Part shown: in pieces, positions 47,059 through 58,937 of the stretch
Numbering within the stretch: position 1 is the stretch's first letter
How the letters are laid out: each line of letters begins with the position of its first letter
From: Collybiopsis luxurians FD-317 M1
Lineage: Eukaryota > Basidiomycota > Agaricomycetes > Agaricales > Omphalotaceae
Direction: 5' to 3'
DNA length: 64,000 nucleotides
NCBI GenBank assembly: GCA_000827265.1
Contig: KN834870.1
Location: forward strand, 56,547 to 120,546
Notes under the pieces: generated by a model
Database searches by the model: none
The model's input: the letters and a program-made list of their open reading frames with translations, nothing else
What the model was told of the DNA's origin: nothing
Made by a program: the position numbers and the translations under genes

Positions 47059-47066
47059 TATATAAG
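47059..47066 (+). promoter_or_regulatory. TATA box (TATATAAG)
   Basis: TATATAAG lies 70-77 bp upstream of the ATG at 47136, a usual spacing for a TATA-driven fungal gene. Confidence 0.55.
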
Positions 47067-47135
47067 GCGTACATTTACCAACTCAAAGTACGAGTCTACT
47101 CGGAAAAATAATCCCCCAAGCTTCTCCTCAGAAAA

Positions 47136-47718
47136 ATGCGATTCTTCTCCACTCTGCTATCTCTATTCGCCCTTGCCACCTCCACCGTGATGGCTCAGGG
47201 CGCAGGAATCTTGTCCCCTCCAGACATGACTCAAGTCCCCGCCGGTTCAACCTTCGACGTCTCAATCGGTCAACCCGTAAGTATTGCTTTTGCCACATCC
47301 TTCTCGTCTTTCTATCATCTGAATTGTGACCATTCAATAATTCCCATAGGACTCCATCAGTAGTTGGGAAAACATAGCTCTCGTTATAGGTCTCGCCAAC
47401 TGTGCCCAATTCATCTCCCCTTCTACCTGCCTCGGACCCGACCAAGAACTCGGAACGATCATATACAACGGTCCGTTCAACCCTAAATTCACTACAGATC
47501 CAGGAACCGGGGGTCTTCCTCCTCACCAGAACTTTACTCTTACTGTGCCTGCGGACTTTAAGAAGGGACAGACGCAGTTGGGTGCTGCGCTGTTTGTCTT
47601 AGTTGGGGTGAGTAGTTCGACCGTCCCTGGTGTATATGCTTAACCTCCATTTTTATATCGATAGGCTCTGCTATTCCCTACCGTTGAAACGTTCAATACT
47701 ACCATCGTAGTCACCTGA
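47136..47718 (+). CDS. Small secreted protein, 150 residues
   Basis: Three exons, 47136-47276, 47350-47607 and 47665-47718, join in frame with GT-AG introns. A clear signal peptide (MRFFSTLLSLFALATSTVMA, about 1-20) is followed by GAGILSPPDMTQVPAGSTFD, typical of short secreted beta-rich proteins in Agaricomycetes. The mature part has two Cys (NCAQF and STCLG), GTIIYNGPFNP, a Pro/Gly loop and TLTVPADFKKGQTQLGAALF. It ends ETFNTTIVVT. There is no GPI or TM signal. The family is common but uncharacterised to my knowledge; the role is probably extracellular. A TATA box sits upstream. Confidence 0.83.
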
Positions 47719-50373
47719 GCAGTCAACACTGATTTTGCATACAAGGACTCTGCACAGTTTCGATAGACTTGTTATTAGCGGACACTAGTAGTACTGGACA
47801 ACATTATCAGTACGCGCAGCGCAGTCTCGTAAACAATCGGACTTGTGGTACTGTACAATTGCCATTTCTGATTTTTGTATCGATGAAAATGAGTGCGCAA
47901 TTATTCGAGCTTAAGTCGTTCTCAAATGGCTCGGTTTGGATTACCCCTTGCAAGATACAGTATAATGCCTTGATCATATTGTATAAAGGTATTTCACATT
48001 CAGAAGATATCTTTCGCTCAAACCTTTCTGCTGGCACAGCAGCGCTGAAACGAGTTGACTGGACAGTGGAGAAGCCTCAGCTACTCGCTGCATCCCAGCA
48101 TACAAGAGTATATTTTTATGCTGAGGAATTGCTATAGACGCTGTCACAGCATTTACGCATCCTCTGACAGAGGTTTGTAAGGATGTGCCGGAAGGAGGCG
48201 TCGCGTCGTGATCACGCAGTAACCACATGTCCAAGTTGCTGACTCGTGACTGCTGGACCTCCGGTGGGTCGTGGCCGAACAGCTTCATCCAGTTCTCTCT
48301 TGGTTCTCTCTACATCGATTCCCTGACGCACGCTCTGCATCTTTGTTCATATTCTTTTGGCTGAACAGTCAAGCTCTCCTCGGCCTCGTCAATCTTTTGA
48401 ACTTCTTCGCCTCAACGCTAGCCTCTTGGTATACATGCTCGCTTACAGTAGGGAAGTCTTAAATGGTCAGACACTCATGGGACGGAGGATGAGGCAGAGA
48501 AAAGCTGGTCAGACAGTGAATGCGCTCGTCTTAGATGCAGGTAAGTACTCATTCAGGCTCCCTTATTTTGTTTCTGTCTTGACGAATGCACATTCGTAGG
48601 CCTCTTGTCTCGAGAATGTGGAAAGGATTGCTCATGAATTGTCAATACGTTCAAACTACGCGGCTTGGCTTACCATGCTGGCTGGCAGATTATTCGCGAG
48701 GCTGCGTAAAAATATCGGCGCTTCGTTTTCTATCCATGGCTGACTCGAGTTCCGTGACGAAGCCTGAAGCGAATGGTGGAAGGACTAGAAGACATTCATA
48801 TGGCCCTACTTGATAAGGACGAGGCTTTGAGTATCTCTATCACTGAAGGTTTAGTCCTCCTATAAGAGGACGACTGGGCTGGAGTTAGCGAGCTTCTTGA
48901 CATTCTCTTACTTGTCTTCTGTTTTCAAGACCACAAGTAGGAAGCAGTGCGTCCGCAGTAAGCTACTTGGCATCTTGTACTTTGTTACTACGTCTGATTT
49001 CGGTAAAGCTCCTTCCGGTTAGTATGACGCCCCATGCAGTTCTAATTTTTTTAAGCCACACCAGTTCTAGTAACGAATTGCTCGGCGAGGACTCCAAAGA
49101 ATCTACCTTTTCTTCTGTACAACGTTTGTAAGCGATGAGTCACTTTCACAGCTGGAATCCGGTACGAAGAAGAGCCTGGGGCTTGTCTTCTTGCTCTGCT
49201 GCTAGTAGCTTGATAAAAGCTCCGATGGAGTGGGTCATTAGATGATTGTATGTGCACAGTCCCAAGTTCGAACTGCATCAGGTACCCCATTAACCTGGGT
49301 GTGCAATGACTTCCACCAGCGTCACACGATGCTCACTGACATTTGCAAAAATTTATGTGCTGCCCTTGAAGTATTTCTTGATAATCTCTACGGACGATTT
49401 AGTACCGCCATTTTGGGGCTGGGAAGATCTCAATACATCTAACATGGGTCAGCAAAAAAATTGTCATTGACAGAGTCGTCGTTCCAGGGTTTTCGAGAGA
49501 TGATTTGATTGAAGGCTCCTGAATACTGGGTAAGCCCGCGCTCTTTTTCCTTTGTCCGAGGGATACCCATCTTTCGCGCTTGAAGGATGTCCCGAGATTT
49601 ACAATCATCCAGCGTCAATCCCGACCCCCTATGTACCCCCCAAGATTGACGAGATTAGTTTTTTTTAGGGCTGTTCCGCTGTTCTGTGGACGAATTACGT
49701 TAAAACACTTTTACGTTGCTACTCTACAGCTTCCGTAAGAGTTCAAGTCATATCGTGGCCCCGCTGATTATCGATTGACTTCAGGATATGAAGGAATCAA
49801 AAGAACGGAGCATTGGGTTCGAGTCATGGAGTTATTTCTGGTGTTTTTGTGGCATGTTTTCCGTTTTCGCTATGTTAGCCGTCGTCGTATTTCCAGCGAA
49901 AACTGTGCTAGATGCTAGCTTCAAAGATCATATTCGAGTTGACCTCTTTCGTTGACATCCACGCGTTTCCGTTTTCTCGCATAGCCCGGTAAAAGGTATC
50001 GGTTGCTTCCGTATCGGTTATGGATTGATTGATTAGAATGTTGCTGTTCCTTGATCGAGGCTTCCTTTGTGATATATGTAAGTACTGGAGGTCACAAAGG
50101 GATACAGAAGGATATCCAGCCTCTTCTCGAAAATGCCTCGGATTTCTCTTCGTCGCATAGATCTGAGCCAGATTATGCTAAGGACCCTGTAGATTTTGAT
50201 CTATGTATTCAACTCTCCTAGTATTTCCTTTCGATTGGCTGCTCTTCTTCGGCATTGGCAAGGACGGCGAATTTTTAAACTGTTGAGTGTTTCTTATAAA
50301 TTAATTTTTTCTTTTACCTATAGTCAACAGGACGACCCAGAAGTTTCCATATCTCTCACTCTCCTCCTTCACG
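47719..50373. other. Stretch without a confident gene
   Basis: About 2.65 kb. Plus-strand frames at 47769-48137 (122 codons) and 48357-48599 (80 codons) are the longest, without motifs or supported splice chains. No repeat or RNA gene recognised. Confidence 0.4.
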
Positions 50374-51477
50374 ATGTCGCCGCCAAAAAGTCATGACTCT
50401 CATCAAGTATGGTATACCAAAGGGTTTATCGAAGGTCTCCGACGGTCTAGGCAAGGAGTCCAAGCCTTGTCCAAGCAGTCTCAAGACTTAGCGAGAGTTC
50501 TATACGAGTTGGAGGAAGAAAAAATGCTCCGGCGAGAGTCGCAAAGTCTGCTAGAAGACACAACGAGCATGCTCCAAGGTTTGCTCTCCTACTTAATTCG
50601 ATTGGTTAGTTTGTGGGCTAAGGGCTTTGACTCTTCAGAAATGCAGCAGCTAATTGTTCGTCCCAAGACCAACAAGTCGAGTTCAATGCCTGTCTCATCT
50701 GCTCCTACTACAGGTAGCCAACTCTCGATGGCGCCAGATGACTACATCAAAGATGTCGAAAATCTTGTTCCCGGCTATTACACAAGCTCGACCACTGACA
50801 ACTCCCCGGATCCTATAATCGAACGCGCCCTATGCTCCCTTTTCCAAACAGCACAGAGCGGACCATCTTCCAAGGAGTTCACTCTTGTGAAAGCACTTTG
50901 TCGCGAGGCTCATGGGGTGCCTCCCAAAAAGAGAACCTATGGCCAGAAATATGTCCTCAAGAAATGGAGAAACCCAGAAACTGCGTCGTGGAAGTGCGTC
51001 GAAGGCTCTGAACCGCTGACCAATCCACAGGCCATGGACCCACCAGAGGTTTGGTACGCTTATTTCAAAATCTACACTAACGCCTGGCCCAGAGGGGTAC
51101 AAGCACTTCCAAACTCTTGCGAGCCGATTTATGAGCTCGTAGTGGGTAGTAGAATCTTTGCCCGTTTGAGACCAGCATTAGGCGAGCTGAGATCTGAGTT
51201 CGCGAGTGCCGCGATCGCTCTGTTTACTGTCACGGGAAAGTACAGGAAATTCATCACTGAAGGTCATATTCCTCTGGCCGCTGAGAAGATGTATCGTACT
51301 TTTGATACCAGGACTCACGAAGGATCGTTGACCGTTGACGATGTTGCAATACACTATGCGTCGTGTGGTATCTCTGTGGAAGAAGCAGAGACTTGCGTAG
51401 AGCCGTGGGCTCGATGCTATGAGCAGGATGCTAGACGTAGGGGATCGTCGTCGTCAAAATCGCGTCTCGCCGTTTGA
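50374..51477 (+). CDS. Hypothetical protein, single exon, 367 residues
   Basis: One long open frame from an ATG in a fair context (CACGATGTC) to TGA. The N-terminal third (about 10-80) is polar and Gln/Glu/Arg-rich with likely coiled coil (DLARVLYELEEEKMLRRESQ). A Ser/Thr-rich linker follows (about 95-150), then a more ordered C-terminal 200 residues with several Trp and Cys (WKCVEGSEPLTNPQ, EVWYAYFKIYTNAWPRGVQA, WARCYEQDARRR). It ends in a Ser-rich basic tail. There is no signal peptide or TM segment. I do not recognise a domain. Lack of introns is unusual beside its neighbours, as in the caspase-like gene. Confidence 0.7.
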   Translation: MSPPKSHDSHQVWYTKGFIEGLRRSRQGVQALSKQSQDLARVLYELEEEKMLRRESQSLLEDTTSMLQGLLSYLIRLVSLWAKGFDSSEMQQLIVRPKTNKSSSMPVSSAPTTGSQLSMAPDDYIKDVENLVPGYYTSSTTDNSPDPIIERALCSLFQTAQSGPSSKEFTLVKALCREAHGVPPKKRTYGQKYVLKKWRNPETASWKCVEGSEPLTNPQAMDPPEVWYAYFKIYTNAWPRGVQALPNSCEPIYELVVGSRIFARLRPALGELRSEFASAAIALFTVTGKYRKFITEGHIPLAAEKMYRTFDTRTHEGSLTVDDVAIHYASCGISVEEAETCVEPWARCYEQDARRRGSSSSKSRLAV

Positions 51478-53021
51478 AGTCCTCTGGTCTGCTTTTTTTC
51501 GCATTTGCCTTTGCACTGCTAGTTTGTTTTGTATGCTTTGAAATGCTCGTTATCCATATTGCTATTTACGGGACATCGTGCTTTTCGAAATTTTCATCTG
51601 TTACTCTCCTTAGTCACACCATCGCTTTCCAGCTGCTTTCCAGTCGCTTTTGGTATTCAAGTTGTTGCTATGTTCTGCTTTCTGAATAGATAGTATCTGT
51701 CTAGTGTTAAAATGTATTACAAATGTATATATCGTTGAACTTTGAGCTCTCACTGCAAATAGGATACCTATAGTCACTTAATAACGGGCGCTAATCAAGT
51801 AACTGCCCGCAAGAGCGTTTCTTCCTTTGAACCATCATCGGTGCACCATCACCCTTGAGGTAATTTTCGTGATTTTTCGCCGTACAGAAATCCTTCCATC
51901 AAGGCTTCAGATTTCTAAGCGGTCTTCTGACATATGGAGTGAGAGTACTCAAAACTTACTGAATGTCTATTACTGAAGGCGTCAGTACCGTCAGTACCTG
52001 ACACGGCATACCCGGAACCTGGATACCCTATGGTTAAATTTAAAGTTGTAGCGCCCAAAGGTCGAGCTGTCTTACTGAAACTTTAACTTAACGCGCTTGG
52101 CCCATAATTAGTACGACCAGCATAGTGGTATTCCACAGTCTACGTTCCATTTCGTGAGACGCATACTCTGTTGAAAGTTTTGTTTCTATTCTATGATGCG
52201 AGTCTACATCGTGGCTTTGATAGCTTTGCTGATTGCTCTGTTAACTCGAGATTCAAGTGTATCCTCCGATGTCAATTGGTCACCGTGACAGATATTCTTC
52301 TTCTTCCTTGTACTTGACGGGTAACCATGTCATAAGAAGGTTCTGTACTGGACTGAAACTTGGAACAACGATCCACCTATTGCGCTCCGCATCGATTTGG
52401 AGCATCGACGCAACAATCCTGTGGCCTTCAGGCCTCAATCGGTGGCAGAAGGATTGACTGAAACAATTACTTCAAATGGGATGGGATTGGGACATTTACA
52501 TTCCGGCCTGAGCCACCAGTTTTCTTGTTATTCGGTTGTGTAGATACCCATGTACCTCCCGGTTAATTACAGCCTGAACGTCTCATCGATACATATGTTA
52601 TAGGAGGGACCTGGAAGGACCCACTACGCCACATATGCTCCATGTTAACTTCTGTCAAAGCCCGAACCGTAACAACATGAGGCAAACTGTTCACGGAGAC
52701 TTGGTTCGGACTTGCCTTTTCAAGTAATCTCCTTGTTCTTGGTATTCAATTACGCGCCTACATAGGCGGTAATATTTCGACGTTAATTTTGGTTTGCCCG
52801 ATTGGGTAAAGCGCCGGAGGCCTCGAGGTCGCACTCTTTTAAGCGTAGAACAAGATATCCAGGACATCTAAATTTTCCATGCCAGGTTCAATTTCCAACG
52901 TATGCTCCTCGTAAGCTCGCCGTCAAAAACTTTGAATATTCATTGCTTCTTTCCAGGTTTAGAACCCTCTCGCACAGTACCACCAACGTCACTCTGACAA
53001 CTCATCACTCGGAGCCGCCCT
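51478..53021. other. Stretch without a confident gene
   Basis: About 1.5 kb, no open frame over about 75 codons and no motif. The right end is the promoter of the F-box gene. Confidence 0.45.
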
Positions 53022-53029
53022 TATAAAAG
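53022..53029 (+). promoter_or_regulatory. TATA box (TATAAAAG)
   Basis: TATAAAAG in a GC-rich setting, 69-76 bp upstream of the F-box gene ATG at 53098. Confidence 0.6.
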
Positions 53030-53097
53030 GCAGTGACAACATCTATAACGACCCATCTCCTTCCTTTGACTTTTCACGTCCTCCTGGTGTGATTCGA

Positions 53098-54642
53098 ATG
53101 GTGTCATGCCAGCCGTCACGATATGGGATCCATTGCCTACCCAATGAAATAGTTTCTTTCATTTTTTTGCACGCGATCCGCGATTATGACCACCCTTCTG
53201 AAGCGGCCTTCTTCCCTTTGACGATTTCACATACCTGTTCCCGTTGGCGAAGAGTATCCTTGTCCACCAGCGCTCTTTGGACATCGGTGAAGCTCTCCCT
53301 CCCTAATTCCCCAGAACAGCTTGACTATCTACAGGCGTGGCTAGTGCGGTCCAAGTCTCATCCCCTCAATATGCTCCTGGATTTTCGAGATGAGGAGTGG
53401 AATTGGGACGAAGATGATCACCTATTCATCCGGGACTGGGCCGATAAAATCTTCTCTGCCATCCTCCCACACGCTAAACGCTGGAGGCACATCGAACTAT
53501 TCACAGACACCTGGGCGCCAATCCACGCCTTTTTAAAGTTGACGGAAGAAATCGTCGACCTTCCCGTGCTGAAAAGCATCGCTTTGTCCAGGTGCAACGC
53601 GTATTTCGCCCGAAAAGGCGAATGCTTCAAACCTATAGAGCTCAAAGAAGCCATCCCACTATTTGGTGGGATACGTCTACCTTCATTACGCGACTTATCA
53701 CTGGTGGGAGTCCATGTAGACTGGCAAAAATCTTCACTTGTGAATCTATCGGAGATAGAATTCAAATTTCACGCTTACGACGTTATGCCGACACTCGACA
53801 CCTTTGCAAACATCCTTACAGCTTGCACCGAGCTGCAACGCCTCTCCATTGTAGGATGGGGTCCAAGGCTCGACGGGGCCACGTCCACCTTCAGAACAGA
53901 GCACATCACTCATATCATATCCCTACCAAAACTCACCCGGCTGTGTTTTGGATTCGTGGACGTCGAGTATGCTGTAAAACTGCTCTCCCTATTCAACGTC
54001 CCATCTCTGACTGAGCTCGAGCTTGAAGACGTAGCTGCCATCGTGGATCCCATGGGTCCGTCCGATTGTAGCGCACTCCTCAACTTGTTGATACAGTCGA
54101 CGTCAGCGTCGACCGATTCTTGGTTCTATCCCCTATCTCAGGTTGGATGTCTTGAGCTGCGCAGCCTTCGGTCGAGCGAAGCCGTTTTTGCTAACTTTTT
54201 ACGGCAGTTCTATACGATGGAAAGGATTAATCTGTCCGATGCCAACTCTGCGCTCCTCTCCGCTTTGGGCCCCCAGAAATTCTCTCCTGAGCCAGCTAAT
54301 TTGGGGGATAGTAGTAACGGCAGTGAAGGATATAATAATCGATCTCGTCGACCGTCGTTCGTGTCTTCCTTGTCGACCAGTCTGGCACCATGTCCGCAAC
54401 TTGTGGATGTTGTCTGTCGACGGGTGGATACCAGCGTCCTGTCTTCTGTTATATCAGCGCGAGCTAAAGCTGAGTCTGGCGTGAAGCCCTTGCAATCGGT
54501 ACAGCTTGACTTGGATGATGGAAATACAGGTTATGACTCAGACGACGGAAACAGTACGACAAGCGGTCTGAGCGATGAAGATCGCCATATCCTTCTCAAT
54601 TCCGGTGTCGACTTGATCATTAACAGCAGCGGAAATGATTAA
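53098..54642 (+). CDS. F-box protein, single exon, 514 residues
   Basis: The N-terminus has a fungal-type F-box: CLPNEIVSFIFLHAIRD, then FFPLTISHTCSRWRRVSLST and ALWTSVKLSLP (about residues 13-65). F-box proteins link substrates to Skp1-Cullin1 ubiquitin ligases. The remainder is leucine-rich and repeat-like (LPVLKSIALSRC, LPSLRDLSLVGVHVDW, CTELQRLSIVGWGP, LPKLTRLCFGFVD and VPSLTELELEDVA, about 155-320), as in the large F-box/LRR-like family of Agaricomycetes. The C-terminus is acidic and Ser-rich (DDGNTGYDSDDGNSTTSG). The first ATG after an in-frame GTG was chosen; it directly precedes VSCQPSRYG. A TATA box lies about 70 bp upstream. The substrate is unknown. Confidence 0.88.
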   Translation: MVSCQPSRYGIHCLPNEIVSFIFLHAIRDYDHPSEAAFFPLTISHTCSRWRRVSLSTSALWTSVKLSLPNSPEQLDYLQAWLVRSKSHPLNMLLDFRDEEWNWDEDDHLFIRDWADKIFSAILPHAKRWRHIELFTDTWAPIHAFLKLTEEIVDLPVLKSIALSRCNAYFARKGECFKPIELKEAIPLFGGIRLPSLRDLSLVGVHVDWQKSSLVNLSEIEFKFHAYDVMPTLDTFANILTACTELQRLSIVGWGPRLDGATSTFRTEHITHIISLPKLTRLCFGFVDVEYAVKLLSLFNVPSLTELELEDVAAIVDPMGPSDCSALLNLLIQSTSASTDSWFYPLSQVGCLELRSLRSSEAVFANFLRQFYTMERINLSDANSALLSALGPQKFSPEPANLGDSSNGSEGYNNRSRRPSFVSSLSTSLAPCPQLVDVVCRRVDTSVLSSVISARAKAESGVKPLQSVQLDLDDGNTGYDSDDGNSTTSGLSDEDRHILLNSGVDLIINSSGND

Positions 54643-55056
54643 TAATTTATAAAAGCTCTTTCTTCTTTCGGATTGTTCTTCCATGCATGTTACTTCAGGG
54701 TTCTCTAGAAGGAATTACAGATAGGATTTATACTGTATATGCCCCTCTTTCTGTTTCGTTATACCATCGTCATTTATATCGTTGCATCACATACATAGAG
54801 CTCAGTATGCTTCCATCGAATGGTTATATTCGTGTATTCATAATCATGTTTGATCTATATGCATATTCTTCCTTCCTGACCGGCTCATAGTGCTTACTTT
54901 GACAAGCGTGCAACGAAAGAGCCTCGGCCTCCAAACGAGAGGTGCTTTCCATTGTTCGTTCTTGAAGTATATCAATTAACTTGGATACAATACGAGGATT
55001 CAGTTCATGCTAGTTCATACATACAAAATTTTACAAGATTTGATGCGAGATAATTG
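54643..55056. other. Intergenic between convergent genes
   Basis: AT-rich 3' flanks of the F-box gene and the minus-strand PEBP gene. No gene. Confidence 0.5.
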
Positions 55057-55860
55057 TTACGCACTGGCTGCCCGCACGATGAAGTAATTAGCTCCAACAA
55101 GTTTCAAGCCGTACTGAGCCCCAAAGTCGAAAGCTTTCCAATTCCGCCGCTCTTCTAATGCTTCCCCATATTCCTTTGCCCCTTCAGGAATCGTAAAGGA
55201 ATTTCCTTCCGGCTCCTGAAAAAGCAGAAAGCCTATTCATACGATAGCCATTCGTTAAAAAGTGGTTTAAAATCATAGATACGAAATAACTTGCAGTATC
55301 TGTGCAAACCACTGCCTGATCTTGGGCCAGGAGGGCGATAGGGAGTTGTTGCAGGCTTGAGCTTCAACGCATTTGAACCGGGAGTACTGCTTGGGCTTTG
55401 TGCGGGCGATGTAATCCCTGTTACCTTTGATACCGTTCACAAGAAGATTGGACCATCGCCTCAGCGGAATCAGCTTACCACCCAATGCCTGAACTCCCTG
55501 TATATCGGCTCTTCCCTTGAAATCGCATCCGGATCTGTCATAACCTGGAGCATCCATCAGGGTTCACAACCGCATCTAGATTAGAATAGAGATCACCAAA
55601 GTATAAGATGCTTCACCGCTATTGGCGGTCGAGTCCCCCACTAGTTTATCACTGGCTACCATAGGAGTAAAGTTGATTTCTGGCTCCTCCAGAGTATCTT
55701 CTCGGGTGAACTCAGTGCTGAGAACTGCTTCCTTCCCACCAGGATAAATGACGGAGAACAGAACTGAGGGAACAAATCCTGCACTTTCAGGTATTACGTC
55801 TGGGATTACTGAGTCTCGTCTCAGAGCAGTGACAACTGCAGAAAGAGGATCTGAAGCCAT
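55057..55860 (-). CDS. Phosphatidylethanolamine-binding protein (PEBP) family
   Basis: Four exons, 55860-55597, 55544-55479, 55424-55295 and 55232-55057, give 211 residues, the family length. PEBPs bind anionic ligands and act in signalling or protease inhibition (e.g. yeast Tfs1, an inhibitor of carboxypeptidase Y). The core signatures are VIPDVIPESAGFVPSVLFSV, ASYTLVMTDPDAISREEPIY (the DPDA.SR ligand-site motif at about 92-98), REFRHWVV, then TTPYRPPGPRSGSGLHRYC and FLLFQEPEGN. There is no signal peptide. The third intron uses GC-AG: TACT|GCAAGT ... AATAG|GC, which restores HRYCFLLF. The only in-frame alternatives leave a stop. A link to the carboxypeptidase at 13-15 kb would be speculation. 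Confidence 0.9.
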
Positions 55861-56411
55861 TGCCAGACAGAAACAGATTCAGCGCAGACGATATGAGGGT
55901 AAGAATGAAGTTGGGAACAGCACCTACGGCCCGTCGGTTCAAGGTCGCTGACCGGCCGGCCCGTGGTCCGGAGAGCCGTGGGTCCCTCTGGTACCTTCCT
56001 CTCACACTGACAGCTCGCAGCTAGGACTTTGTGTTTGGATCACAACCCGGGTAACTTTCGAAGGTGTTTCAAGGAGATTTCAACGGCTGGACTTGAGGAG
56101 GCGCATCACACATGAACCCGGAGCTGTTGGTACCCGGAACAATTTCGAAACGGTTGTCTAGAGCAACGACTCTGGCCGCCCACAGTATGTGTGCCTTATA
56201 ATAAAAACTCACCGTCTACTAAGACTAACGTATCTGTCGTGAAAGCTTTCCGGTGCCCTCAATTTGTGGGTGGAGTTAGCCAAATGGTAAACGATCCTGT
56301 AATCCATATGTAACCTAAATTCTTCAAATTCATTTGATTAGACAAGGCCGCCGGTGCAGATCGTCAGAGGTTTCGTTTCCAATCTGACTGCGTCACACAT
56401 CAACGGTCTCC
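55861..56411. other. Intergenic, divergent promoters
   Basis: Shared upstream region of the PEBP gene (minus) and the alpha-amylase gene (plus). No gene seen. Confidence 0.5.
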
Positions 56412-56419
56412 TATAAGTA
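56412..56419 (+). promoter_or_regulatory. Possible TATA box (TATAAGTA)
   Basis: TATAAGTA lies 87-94 bp upstream of the alpha-amylase ATG at 56506; position and sequence are acceptable for a TATA element. Confidence 0.4.
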
Positions 56420-56505
56420 TACCCCGTAATAAGGTACAACGCTTCCCTTAAATTTGCGCTTGAATTTTTTGAAAATTTCCTTATCGTTCCTTTCGTCCAA
56501 CTCAC

Positions 56506-58937
56506 GATGTCTTTCTCTCCGTCTCTTTTACTTGTTCTATTATTTTCTCAAGTTCACATTCTACCTGTACGCGCCAGTCCCATGACAAGAGCCTCGACCG
56601 CAGACTCATCAAAGGGTGTCATCGTACAAATGTTCCAATGGTCTTGGGACAGGTGAGCATTTATAGTGGGAAGGGATATCCTTTGCTGAATAGTGCCGGA
56701 CACGTAGTATCGCAGCAGAGTGCACTGGCTTTCTCGGGCCTGCTGGATACGGATATGTACAGGGTATGTTCTGACCTATCTCTCGCATGTCGAACTCAAG
56801 TATTTCTGCGTCCCTCCAGCTAGTCCTGCACAAGAGCACATCATTGGAGATACGTGGTGGTATGCCCGAATGCGTGAAGTCTTTCTTGCTATATGGCTTA
56901 TCTAGTTCGCTCTTGTCACAGGACCGACTATCAACCCGTATCTTACAATTTAACGTCAAAGCGAGGGGACCGTGCGCAGTTCCAAAAGTAAATTGCGAAA
57001 CTCATTGCTTTTATCGACTCGACTGATCCAGGTGGTGCGCAGTATGATAAACACTTGCCATGCTGCAGGCGTGAAGGTCATCGCTGGTAAGTAGGCTGAT
57101 GAATATTCCTCAAATCCTCCCGTTCAACAAATCAAAATCATTTTGCTATGTAGATACTATCTTCAACCACATGACGGGAAGCGCCTCCGGGTCGGGTGTG
57201 GCTGGATCCACTTATACCGAGTACGTCTACCCTGGGATCTATCAATCTCAAGTGCGTTCATCATTTGACAACGACTAAGTACTCTATCAAACTTACTTGT
57301 AACTGCATCGTTGATAACAGGACTTTCATTACTGTGGCTTGGAGACCGACAATCTCCTTACAAATTGGTTTGACGAGGAAGAAGTTTGGACATGCCAATT
57401 AGAAGGTCTCGCAGAGTGAGGAGAATTTCGTGCTCCGTAGTGTTCTCGCTGCTTACTGCCTTTTCGCTCCGGAAAAAGCTTAGCAACAGATACTGAATAT
57501 GTTCGAAGCCGCCTGGCAGAGTACGCAAATGACCTTATCTCATTAGGAGTCGACGGCTTGCGCCTGGATGCTGCGAAAAGTTTGGCCTATATTCTTGTTA
57601 TATCCTAACCGAATTAACTCAATGAACACAGGCATTCCTCCCAGTGACATCGCCAATATCACCAGCCGCCTCACTCCAATACCCTATATCACTCAGGAAG
57701 TTGTATGGGGCGACGATCAACCTGTGACACCCGAACTGTATACCGACATTGGTGAGCAATTTGATTATGTTGCCACGGGAATTACGACTTGATATTGAAC
57801 GGGATGTAGGCAATGTTCAAGAGTTCGATTCGAGTTATTACTCCCGTTGATGTGAGATTGATTCTTAAGCGCATATACAGGTTCCGTTACACCACTGCTG
57901 TAATGAATGCATTCTCTGGAGATGGTATTGCTGACTTGCAAAACTTGGATGATCAAGGTTAGAGCTGAATCCATCGTTGCTGTTCTGAATATTTAACGAG
58001 AATCCAGGATGGATTGATAGCTCGGTAGCTAATGTTTTCGTGACGAACCACGACACGGAACGAGTAGGTTATCATCAACTGCTCTAGTACTTTGACATCA
58101 CAGATTAGCTGTTCTATTAGTATGGACCGTCGCTGAACTATACCTCCCCTCACAACACCTACGTTACTGCTCTCATTTTCTCGCTTGCTTCAACCTATGG
58201 AAACACAGGTCGAGTGCAATGTTTTTTGTTTCTCGGCGTACAGGAGTTTACTTGTTCGTCCTCATCCAGTCACAATCCTGTCTAGCTACTCATTCTCTGA
58301 CATAAACGCCGGTGCGCCGAACGAAGGTAAGCACGGTCCAGGACCTCTCTAAAATTACTAGAAGTATTATTTGCTACCGAAGCAGCTTTTAACCTGATAA
58401 ATTTCCGTTGTACTTCCAGGTAACTGCTCTGGTACTGGCGGAAGTGGTGACGGATGGATTTGCCAGCACCGATGGGTGGCTATTACAGGAATGACAGCGT
58501 TCCGAAATAACGTAGGTACAGCAGAAATGACAAACTGGGTTTCTCCTCAATCCAACCAAATTGCGTTTGGCCGCGGTACGTATACAGCGTAGCTTCACGC
58601 TAGGTTTCCGCTTGTCATATAGGAACACGCATGCTAATATCAAGGCCGTTCGTCAGGTAATCTTGGGTTCATAGCTATCAATAACGATGACTTTGAGTGG
58701 TCTACGACTTTTACAACGTCGCTGGGTGACGGGACTTATTGTGACGCGATATCAGGGGTCGTATCTTCCTCCTCCTGCACAGGTACTAAGTGAGTCGGGA
58801 CTCGCCTTTTTAATGACTTCGTGTTAACAATATTGATCGAATATTGCAAACCTAGTTTCACAGTCTCCGGTGGATCGTTCGACGCGACTGTTCCAGCTCG
58901 AAGTGCGATAGCCATCCACACTGGAGCTATGCTTTGA
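56506..58937 (+). CDS. Secreted alpha-amylase (glycoside hydrolase family 13)
   Basis: About 17 exons on the plus strand join in frame. The enzyme hydrolyses internal alpha-1,4 bonds of starch outside the cell. A signal peptide ([18 protein letters not shown]) precedes [20 protein letters not shown], the typical start of the catalytic barrel. Conserved blocks follow in order: [39 protein letters not shown] (region I), [22 protein letters not shown] (nucleophile Asp), YITQEVVWG (acid/base Glu) and [11 protein letters not shown] (third Asp). The C-terminal beta domain runs from [14 protein letters not shown] to [18 protein letters not shown]. All three catalytic acids are present and there is no starch-binding domain. 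One exon is only 13 nt (57810-57822, GNVQE). The gene looks intact despite many stops in the unspliced sequence. Confidence 0.92.

Noticed and set aside
49240..49290. tRNA-like GTTCGAA box
   Set aside because: No matching A box, acceptor stem or cloverleaf could be formed around it.
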